Origin: a virus
Length of the DNA stretch: 20,987 nucleotides
Virus record (IMG/VR): IMGVR_UViG_3300030099_006705
Coordinates: 1-20,987 of that record
Direction: 5' to 3' (one strand)
Below the pieces are notes generated by a model that was given only the letters and a program-made list of their open reading frames with translations, was not told the DNA's origin and ran no database searches. A program made the position numbers and the translations under genes. Below are positions 1-7,081 of the stretch, piece after piece; position 1 is the stretch's first letter, and each line of letters opens with the position of its first letter.

Positions 1-434
1 TTGCACCTGACGATGGTGAGACATCCATCCCTGTGAAGATTGATCTGGAAGATATTAAAGTCATTGAAAATGAGGATCACAATAAACAGATCCAACTTGA
101 TGATAATCTGATGATGGAGATGAAGTATCCTTCACTCGACCAGTTTATCAAGAACAACTTTGATTTTGAAGATACCACTGTTGATAAATCATTTGAATTG
201 ATTGCAACTTGTGTAGATAAGATCTACAATGAGGAAGAGGTGTGGTCCACTGATGATGTATCCAAGAAAGAAGTAATTGAATTCTTGGAACAGATGAGTT
301 CAATTCAGTTTAAACAGATTGAAAAATTCTTTGAGACAATGCCAAGACTTTCACACAAGGTTGAGGTGTATAATCCGGTCACAGATGTGAAGAGTGAGGT
401 TGTATTAGAAGGACTTTCAAGTTTTTTCGGATAG
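1..434 (+). CDS. 26: Baseplate hub subunit gp26-like, C-terminal part (5' end cut by window)
   Basis: The frame is open from the first full codon at base 3, so the gene begins upstream of the window. A GTG at 33 is probably internal. The visible 143 or so residues are acidic and alpha/beta, and resemble the C-terminal half of the T4 gp26 family (T4_baseplate family), which in T4 is about 208 aa and takes part in baseplate hub assembly. Recognisable segments are MKYPSLDQFIKNNFDF, a helix around EVIEFLEQMSSIQFKQIEKF, and a C-terminal stretch ending LSSFFG. The next ORF lies in the -1 frame and a slippery heptamer overlaps the last codons. By analogy with lambda G/GT, this gene may also act as a tail assembly chaperone for the following tape-measure candidate. 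The assignment to gp26 is by resemblance, not search. Confidence 0.8.
   Translation, partial: APDDGETSIPVKIDLEDIKVIENEDHNKQIQLDDNLMMEMKYPSLDQFIKNNFDFEDTTVDKSFELIATCVDKIYNEEEVWSTDDVSKKEVIEFLEQMSSIQFKQIEKFFETMPRLSHKVEVYNPVTDVKSEVVLEGLSSFFG
407..434 (+). other. Probable programmed -1 ribosomal frameshift site at the end of gene 26
   Basis: The heptamer T TTT TTC at 422-428 is in the gene 26 reading frame and fits the X XXY YYZ slippery rule exactly. The gene 26 stop (TAG, 432-434) follows one codon later. A -1 slip would continue CGG ATA GGC CTA GTG CAT ATG into the 57-codon ORF with no stop between. An AGAAGGA stretch at 407-413, 8 nt before the heptamer, has no start codon at usable distance. 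It could act as the upstream Shine-Dalgarno-like stimulator known from E. coli dnaX. A weak stem (450-455 with 465-470) lies about 21 nt downstream, farther than usual for a stimulatory hairpin. Confidence 0.62.
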
Positions 435-439
435 GCCTA

Positions 440-613
440 GTGCATATGGATCTGGAGAATTACTTCAGATTAAATTTTGCCCTCATGCAGTACCATAAAT
501 ATTCTTTGACAGAGATTGAAAACATGATGCCTTGGGAACGAGATGTCTATGTTGCTTTACTTCAGGAACATTTAGAGGATGAAGAGCAAAAGATGAAGGC
601 ACGGAATGGCTGA
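440..613 (+). CDS. 51: Baseplate hub assembly protein, gp51-like (57 aa)
   Basis: A short ORF fills the gap between gene 26 and the 795-aa gene. It starts at GTG 440 or ATG 446 and ends TGA 611-613, overlapping the next start by 8 nt. The protein (MDLENYFRLNFALMQYHKYS, then a Met-Met-Pro-Trp-Glu-Arg motif and an acidic helix) resembles the short gp51/hub-assembly ORF annotated at this place in T4-like cyanophages. It is far shorter than T4 gp51 (249 aa). A weak GGATAGG precedes ATG 446 by about 10 nt, so independent initiation is possible. The frame is -1 to gene 26 and open back through its slippery site, so it may be made mainly as a gp26-gp51 fusion. The small size and position before the tape measure match the T part of lambda GT-like chaperones. 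Confidence 0.7.
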   Translation: MHMDLENYFRLNFALMQYHKYSLTEIENMMPWERDVYVALLQEHLEDEEQKMKARNG

Positions 614-2993
614 AAACCAGAACAACAATTTGAATATTGAAGAGCTCAGGAAGGAATATGAAGAGTTCAAGATGCTTGGTGTCGATGAAAAGACACTTAA
701 GAAGATTGAAGATGCAATAAATCAACTAGAGAAGAGAGAGGAAGAAAAAAAGAAGAAGGAAAAGGAAGCAAAAAAGAAAGCTGCTGATGTTGCTAAAAAA
801 TTAAAAGAGGATAAGAAGAACGAGGAGAAACAGAAAAAGAAAGTTGCTGATAATGTAAAGAAGTTCATAAAAGATCAAGAGAAACAAGAGGAAGAAAATT
901 TAGAAGAGATTGATCAAGAGATCCTTGACATCCTTGGACTGGATAAGTTTGATATTGAAATGGATCCAGAGGAGTATAGAACTCTTTTGCTAGAGAAAAT
1001 TCAGGCTAACAAACAAAAAGGACAAGATAGTTCTAATGCGAAGTTAGCTAATGAAAGAAAGAGAGTTAGAGGTTCAGGTAAAAAATTCACAGCGAAAAAG
1101 AAGAAGACAGTCAAACCATCCAATTTTGTAGGTAAAGACACAACAAAGAAAGAAGAACCACAGAAGATCCAAACAGATAAATTACTTCCCTCGGCCGGAC
1201 AGACTGGTGGTTCGATGCAGGGAGAGGATATTGATGCTCGTATTGAAGAATTAAAGGTAGAGATTGAAGAGAATACTCAACAGAAACTCCTTCCTCTGTC
1301 CCAATCACTTGATAGTATTGCTCAAACTCTTGAGGGTATACTTAATACTAATCAAAAGAAACTTGAGATTGAACAACAGGCTGCTCGTGATGCTGCGAAG
1401 AAAGAAGAGACCGAAGGGTTTAAAGAGAAGGAAGCAGAACTTGAGGATGTAGATATTGATAAGAAGATTGAGGAGGGACTGGAGAAGAAATTAAATCCCA
1501 CCACATCTATTTTTGATATGATACTTGGGTTCTTTAAGAACGTCTTGTTGGGTGGTGCAATCACAGGTCTGATTGATATATTCCAAAATCCTGCGAAGTT
1601 TCTTGGTGGTTTGACAAACTTCTTGAATGATTTTATTAATTTTGCAAATGGTATCATACAACAGGTATCACAATTTATATTCTCACCTTTCAATGCTGCG
1701 ATAAGTGGTATCAATTTCGCATTAAACGAACTTGAATTTGCAATGAAGCAGATTGGTAAAATAATTCCACTCCCAAATATTAAGTTCCCTGATATTCCTT
1801 TACTTCAAATACCTAACTTACCAACCATACCTCCAAATGCTTTAGCTAACCTTTTAAACATTCAACAACAAGCTGGTGGTGGTGAGGTCATGCCTGATGG
1901 TATGTCATTCCTTGAGGGTGGTGCCATTGATAACCTGAGTGGTATGAGGATCAAGGGTATGGGTAAGGACACTCAACTCATTGCTGCTCAACCTGGTGAG
2001 GTGATGATGAGTAAGAAGGCAGTTGAGATGTTTGGTGCCGACACTCTCCTCGGTATGAATGAGGCAGCCGGTGGTAACAATAAACCCAAGTATGGTAAGA
2101 TTCCTGGGTTCCAAGATGGTGGTCAGGTAGGAAAGGTTATCATCGGTGCAGGACATGCTCAGGACCCGTCAAGAATGGGTAGCATGTTAGGAATTGATGG
2201 TCGTCCTGTTCAAGGAACACAGGACTATGGAACAGGTGTCAGTGAATCAGCAGCCACAAAACATGTTGTCGATACTCTGAGGAAATTGGTTGCTGAACGT
2301 GGTTTGTCAGATAAGATAGGGTTCAGAGACATCCTATCTTACGAGGGTCTGACAGCCATCCCTAGAGAGGTTGAGAGTGTAAGAGGACAACAATATGTTG
2401 ACTTACATTTTGATGCGAGAGGGTATGGTAAAGCTGGTGTCATCCCAGCCAGAAATGTATCCTCAATTGATAGAAGTTTGATGCAACAGTTCGGTCAATA
2501 CTATACTGACGATAAGTCTAGTGAGTATGCTGTCACCAAAGCAGGTGGAACTCTACTTGAGTTGGCACGGATTGATGACCCAGCTATGCGTGCTCTCCTT
2601 ATGGAGGCAAAGAAAAATGAGATAGGTCCTGCATCCATGCAGATGGCAGAGAAGATTTTGAGAGGTATCTTACCTGGTATTCAGGGTGGTGGTTCTGTTG
2701 ATGCGGATATTGGACGGGACTTTACAATGGGAGCAGGTGCAATAGATGCTTTTGATTCAACCGGAACACAGAAAGCAAGAGTTGGTCCGACAAATATTAC
2801 CATGAATAATATAAGTCCCCCAGTCATGAGTGGAGGAGGTGGTGCAACACAAGTGGTCCCAGTTCCTCAGTCAACAGGACAAGTAAACAGTGCCGCCTCG
2901 GCTGCCCAAGGTAAAATTCCTACCTTTAATGCTGAAGATGCCGGTAACTTTGATCTTATCGTCGTCAAGTCAATCTATAATATAGTAGGATAA
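606..2993 (+). CDS. Tape-measure-like tail protein with embedded N-acetylmuramoyl-L-alanine amidase-like domain (795 aa)
   Basis: A GAAGG site 6 nt before ATG 606 supports the start. Residues 1-150 and about 210-300 are Lys/Glu-rich coiled coil. Residues about 296-390 form a long hydrophobic, amphipathic stretch. Residues about 422-505 are Gly-rich with the segment AAQPGEVMMSKKAVEMFGAD, a motif I associate with phage tape-measure C-termini. Residues about 510-690 resemble amidase_3: GAGHA (H517), GVSES (E547), VDLHFDA (H601) and LLELARIDDP (E652) match the Zn-binding His/Glu/His and the catalytic Glu, in the right order. The tail is Gly/Ser/Pro-rich. Its place right after gene 26/51 supports a tape-measure role (gp29 equivalent), with the amidase acting on peptidoglycan during DNA entry. 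The neighbouring 920-aa protein is the alternative tape measure. Confidence 0.65.
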   Translation: MAENQNNNLNIEELRKEYEEFKMLGVDEKTLKKIEDAINQLEKREEEKKKKEKEAKKKAADVAKKLKEDKKNEEKQKKKVADNVKKFIKDQEKQEEENLEEIDQEILDILGLDKFDIEMDPEEYRTLLLEKIQANKQKGQDSSNAKLANERKRVRGSGKKFTAKKKKTVKPSNFVGKDTTKKEEPQKIQTDKLLPSAGQTGGSMQGEDIDARIEELKVEIEENTQQKLLPLSQSLDSIAQTLEGILNTNQKKLEIEQQAARDAAKKEETEGFKEKEAELEDVDIDKKIEEGLEKKLNPTTSIFDMILGFFKNVLLGGAITGLIDIFQNPAKFLGGLTNFLNDFINFANGIIQQVSQFIFSPFNAAISGINFALNELEFAMKQIGKIIPLPNIKFPDIPLLQIPNLPTIPPNALANLLNIQQQAGGGEVMPDGMSFLEGGAIDNLSGMRIKGMGKDTQLIAAQPGEVMMSKKAVEMFGADTLLGMNEAAGGNNKPKYGKIPGFQDGGQVGKVIIGAGHAQDPSRMGSMLGIDGRPVQGTQDYGTGVSESAATKHVVDTLRKLVAERGLSDKIGFRDILSYEGLTAIPREVESVRGQQYVDLHFDARGYGKAGVIPARNVSSIDRSLMQQFGQYYTDDKSSEYAVTKAGGTLLELARIDDPAMRALLMEAKKNEIGPASMQMAEKILRGILPGIQGGGSVDADIGRDFTMGAGAIDAFDSTGTQKARVGPTNITMNNISPPVMSGGGGATQVVPVPQSTGQVNSAASAAQGKIPTFNAEDAGNFDLIVVKSIYNIVG

Positions 2994-2996
2994 GAC

Positions 2997-5759
2997 ATGC
3001 CATTACCTATGTTTCTGGGAGGAATAGCTAAGGGTGTCGCTGGTGGTGCTGCGAAGGGTGCTGCTAAGAAGTTTGTCAGTGGTAAGAAGGAGAAAAAACA
3101 AGAAGCAAAGACCGAAAAAAAATCTAAGATAAAGGATATAGGTCAGAAGACTTCAAAGAAAACTAAGACAAAATCTACACCTAAGACTAAGAAGGTAGCG
3201 ACAGTCAAGTTACCGAAGAGTGTATATAAAGATGCTAAAAATGCAGCAAAACCCACTGCAGATAGTAATGTATCTTATGACTCATTAAGTAAACAGCTTG
3301 ACAATATCAATAAGACTGCTGGAGCATTAGGAACTCAGGCAGAATCAGAGAGACAGGCAGCGAAGGAAAACTTAAGACAGTCTAGAGAGGATGCTAAAGA
3401 TAAAAAGGCGGACGACAAAGAGAAACAACTAGAGAAAAAGAAGGGGAGGAAAGGTGAAGGTATTTTATCAGTTGGTAAAAAGATTGGAAAGAACTTTGGT
3501 ATCTTTGATTTCATAACCAATGTTGCACTTGGTGGTCTGGCATTATTCCTTCTGAACAATTTTGACAAGATTGAAAATTTATTTAATCAACTTACAACCA
3601 ATTTATCGAACCCATTTAAATTCATGCAGGCAGCTATTGTCTCCATGTCAACTGTATTTGCTGGACCGATAAGAGGAGGATTGAGATTACTATCAAAACC
3701 ACTGAAGTTTGCTGGTAACCAGGTTGCAAAATTAGCTAAAAGAATAGCACCCTTGATGAAGAAGACCTTTGCCAATATTGGATCAGGTCTTGTAGGTTTT
3801 GCAAAGAATACTGTCAAGAGGATTACGGGTTCATTTACAGGTGGAGCAAGTGGTGCTGCATCAGGTGTAGGAACAGCTGCATCACGAAAGGGACAATCTA
3901 TATCAAAGGCTACTTCAAAGGCTGGTAGACAACAAGGATTATTCAATCGAGCAAGGAAACTTTATGGTGGCTCAAAAAATGTTGCCAAAAAAGGTGCTGG
4001 TAGATTACTGAAAATAGGTGGTGTCTTCAAAAAAATCCCTGTTATTGGTGGATTAATTGGTCTGTTCATTGACTTAGCATTAGGTGAGCCTCTAGACAGA
4101 GCATTGGTAAATGCTATTGGTGGTGGTCTTGGTGCATGGATCGGTGGTGGTGCTGGTGCCTTCCTTGGTGGTGGTGTGTTTAGTTGGCTTACCGCACCAA
4201 TGGGAGGAATTATTGGATATGAAATAGGAAAGTGGGCGGGTAATCAGTTTTACGACATGATTAGACAGAAGATGGGAATGTTACCTCCTATTGATCCTAA
4301 AGACATGGCGTTAGATAGAGCATCTGATAGGATACCTGATAGAGATCGAAGAGTTAAAGGAAGAACCTATACACTCGATAGTGGTGAACGAAAAGTATGG
4401 GATGGGTCTAAATTTGTAACACCTCAACAATATCAACAACAGACAGGGAACCAACCATCTGGACCAGGAACCACTCAACCATACTCTGCAACAATTACCA
4501 CTGGCGAACAAGATTTATTCCAGAGATTAGTTCTTGCAGAGTCACTAGGAGAAGGTGAGTTGGGGATGGCTGTAGTTGCTAGGTCTGTAATGAATCGTGC
4601 AGGTCTTATTCAATCAGGTAAGGTGGGTAAAGGTAAATTCCTTGCGAATGACTCCTCTATTACTGGTGTTATCATGGGTCCGCGTCAATATCAACCTGTA
4701 GAGGATGGAAGCATTGATAAACCATGGACTGATTCACAGAAGGCTCTGGCACAAAAGGCAATTGACTTGGCAAAGAACCCTCAAGCACTTAGATCAGCTC
4801 TGATTGCAAGTGGTGTGTCCGAAAGAGAAGCAGATATTTTGGTAGGTTCGACGGGATTCAGAACTGCTGCTGCTGGTTATGATGCCTCACAGGATGTAAA
4901 TACCACAAGGTTTAAGAATCACCTATTCAATACAGCAGGGAGTCCGACATCAAAACCGGTCAATCCCTCAATGTCTACACAACAAGCTCAGGTTACACAG
5001 ACATCACAGGCACAGATTGCACAGAGACAAATACCTGCAGGACAACAAACACTCACTAACAAAATTCCTTACTCTCAATTCTCTAGTATGACTGGTGGTG
5101 GAAAAGTTGGTATGAGTGCAAAGGGTGATTACAGAACTGCTCACAGACCAAATCACTTTGGTGTTGATATTGGAACCTCTGGTCAAAAGGGATATTACGT
5201 ATCACTTAAAACAGATGGTAAGGTCACTATCAATCAATATGACTCCAGAGGGGGTTATATGGTATTCATACAAGTTGGTAATATTGAATACGTCTTTATG
5301 CATCTTGCTCGTAAATCTGCATTGAGTGTTGGTTCTAATTACACTGCAGGAACTCCTATCGGTGAGATTGGAAACACCGGTAGATCATTCGGTGAACATC
5401 TACACTTTGAAGTAAGACCAGCAGGTGGTGGTTCTGGGACTGGCATAGATCCTAAACCCTACCTTAACATGTTAGAAATTGGTAGACTTGCAACCTCTGA
5501 TGGAACACAAACACAACAAGTTCAACTATCTCCAAACCAACAGTCATCTGGTCAAGCTTCATCTGTAAGTTCCCGCACCTCTTATGATCCCATGTCTCAG
5601 GGTGGTGGTGGAGGTGTCGTTCCTGTTCCTGTTCCTGGTCAGTCCGGTGGTGGAGGAGGAGCTGGAAGAAGCTTGAATATGGGTGGTCCATCTACTCAGC
5701 AGGTGTTAAATAGTTATTATAAATCTCAACTGATGGGATTCTTATATAAACAAGGATAA
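2997..5759 (+). CDS. Tail-associated cell-wall hydrolase: coiled coil + SleB-type hydrolase + M23 endopeptidase (920 aa)
   Basis: Residues 1-160 are basic, coiled-coil and Lys-rich. A hydrophobic stretch follows at about 165-235, and a Gly-rich, glycine-zipper-like hydrophobic region at about 347-423 could insert in membrane. Residues about 500-650 look like the SleB/Hydrolase_2 family (ESLGEGELGMAVVARSVMNR, candidate catalytic E515). Residues about 690-830 are a peptidase M23 domain with all metal and catalytic residues visible: H720 and D724 in HFGVDIG, H769 in FMHLA, and H801-L-H803 in GEHLHFEVR. The C-terminus is a Gly/Ser/Gln-rich linker. It lies between the tape-measure candidate and gp27 and its stop codon overlaps the gp27 start (TAATG), so it is a virion tail component, not a holin-lysin lysis gene. 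It plausibly digests glycan and peptide bonds locally during infection. Confidence 0.82.
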   Translation: MPLPMFLGGIAKGVAGGAAKGAAKKFVSGKKEKKQEAKTEKKSKIKDIGQKTSKKTKTKSTPKTKKVATVKLPKSVYKDAKNAAKPTADSNVSYDSLSKQLDNINKTAGALGTQAESERQAAKENLRQSREDAKDKKADDKEKQLEKKKGRKGEGILSVGKKIGKNFGIFDFITNVALGGLALFLLNNFDKIENLFNQLTTNLSNPFKFMQAAIVSMSTVFAGPIRGGLRLLSKPLKFAGNQVAKLAKRIAPLMKKTFANIGSGLVGFAKNTVKRITGSFTGGASGAASGVGTAASRKGQSISKATSKAGRQQGLFNRARKLYGGSKNVAKKGAGRLLKIGGVFKKIPVIGGLIGLFIDLALGEPLDRALVNAIGGGLGAWIGGGAGAFLGGGVFSWLTAPMGGIIGYEIGKWAGNQFYDMIRQKMGMLPPIDPKDMALDRASDRIPDRDRRVKGRTYTLDSGERKVWDGSKFVTPQQYQQQTGNQPSGPGTTQPYSATITTGEQDLFQRLVLAESLGEGELGMAVVARSVMNRAGLIQSGKVGKGKFLANDSSITGVIMGPRQYQPVEDGSIDKPWTDSQKALAQKAIDLAKNPQALRSALIASGVSEREADILVGSTGFRTAAAGYDASQDVNTTRFKNHLFNTAGSPTSKPVNPSMSTQQAQVTQTSQAQIAQRQIPAGQQTLTNKIPYSQFSSMTGGGKVGMSAKGDYRTAHRPNHFGVDIGTSGQKGYYVSLKTDGKVTINQYDSRGGYMVFIQVGNIEYVFMHLARKSALSVGSNYTAGTPIGEIGNTGRSFGEHLHFEVRPAGGGSGTGIDPKPYLNMLEIGRLATSDGTQTQQVQLSPNQQSSGQASSVSSRTSYDPMSQGGGGGVVPVPVPGQSGGGGGAGRSLNMGGPSTQQVLNSYYKSQLMGFLYKQG

Positions 5760-7081
5760 TGCCAGCTCAACAGAACGCACCAGCATCTCCTGGTAATATT
5801 TCAAAATTTAAAATTTCATCTAATGTCTCTGACAAGGCACTTGATTTATCAGGTGGTGTTGTAGAATTTAGATATTATGAGAGTGTATTATCTAACAATA
5901 TCACTGCAACTGCTGTCGTTGTAGATAGTGGTTACGAAGGTGATGCAGGAGCTGTCAAATCATCTAAGGGTGTGTTGGACTCTTTACCAATCAGAGGCGG
6001 AGAGAGAACAGATATTGCAGTTGAAGATAATATTGGAAATAAACTAAAATTTAAAGATGGATTGTATGTCAATAGAGTAAGAGATGCAGACCCTGGAACT
6101 CAGAAGGACGTGTTCTTTGTAGATTTTGCATCGAAAGAATTCTTTGCAAACGAACAACAGAGGGTGATGCAAAGATTTGAAGGTAAGATTTCTGAACATG
6201 TCAAAGAAATTATAGAAACCATCGATGGGGAGTTTGAGCAATTAGATAATACATCTTTGAGTTACAACTTCATTGGTAATGATAGAAAACCATTCTACAC
6301 TTGTACATGGTTAGCATCCAAGGCTGTGCCGGATAAAGATGTAGGTTCAAGAGCAGGATTTTTATTTTATCAAACCAGAGATGGTTTTAACTTTAGATCA
6401 ATTGATAAGCTCTTTGAGCAAGACCCAGTAAAGACATTTATATTCAACAACACGGGCGAAACACCACCCGAAGTTAATGCAAATGTTCTAAGTTATTCTA
6501 TCGATCAGGATGTTGATCTAAAACAAAACTTGACTCTTGGCACGTATAATAATAGATCTATCTACTTCAATCCATTCTCCATGGATTACTATGTGAAAGA
6601 GTACAAATATATTCCGGAAAATCTTGGGTCTGCTGGTAGATTCTTTGGTGGTGATATGGTGGCTGATGAGTTCACACTATCACCCACTAGATTGATGAGT
6701 CATGTATTTGATGTGGGTACGATGCCTAATGGAACGGGTAATGATCAATTTGATCAATGGAAGTCAGCCAAAACTGATCCTAATTATGACGCTGAGAACA
6801 CCATGGCTCAGTCGGTCATGAGATATAATCAAATGTTCTCAGTTAAAACAAATGTGACTATTGCAGCTGACTATAGTATCAAGGCTGGAGATATTGTCAA
6901 ATGCAAATTCCCAGAAGTACGTGGTGACAGAAAGGATGGGACCAACCCCCAAACAGATGGTATATATATGGTAGCAAGTGTGTGTCACCGGGTTACTTCA
7001 AGGGATAGTTTTACCAGACTAGCATTAGTCAGAGACTCCTTTGGAACTAAATCAGGATACAAATCCAGTAGTACGTATTAA
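5759..7081 (+). CDS. 27: Baseplate hub subunit gp27-like (440 aa)
   Basis: This protein resembles T4 gp27 (391 aa), the trimeric hub ring that joins the tail tube to the gp5 spike. It is a mixed beta/alpha protein without signal peptide. The segment AGFLFYQTRDGFNFRSIDKL at about residues 203-222 and the C-terminal beta part (GDIVKCKFPEV, then DGIYMVASVCHRV) fit the tube-like beta domains of the family. Both ends overlap neighbours by one base in TAATG (5759 and 7081), which suggests translational coupling in the order hydrolase, hub, spike. That order, with gp5 next, matches the physical contact between gp27 and gp5. The identification rests on resemblance and neighbourhood. Confidence 0.72.
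   Translation: MPAQQNAPASPGNISKFKISSNVSDKALDLSGGVVEFRYYESVLSNNITATAVVVDSGYEGDAGAVKSSKGVLDSLPIRGGERTDIAVEDNIGNKLKFKDGLYVNRVRDADPGTQKDVFFVDFASKEFFANEQQRVMQRFEGKISEHVKEIIETIDGEFEQLDNTSLSYNFIGNDRKPFYTCTWLASKAVPDKDVGSRAGFLFYQTRDGFNFRSIDKLFEQDPVKTFIFNNTGETPPEVNANVLSYSIDQDVDLKQNLTLGTYNNRSIYFNPFSMDYYVKEYKYIPENLGSAGRFFGGDMVADEFTLSPTRLMSHVFDVGTMPNGTGNDQFDQWKSAKTDPNYDAENTMAQSVMRYNQMFSVKTNVTIAADYSIKAGDIVKCKFPEVRGDRKDGTNPQTDGIYMVASVCHRVTSRDSFTRLALVRDSFGTKSGYKSSSTY

Noticed and set aside
494-501. CATAAATA, a full match to the NATAAATA late promoter motif
   Set aside because: It lies inside the gp51-like coding sequence and begins 112 nt from the next start codon, unlike the 33-37 nt seen at the accepted sites.
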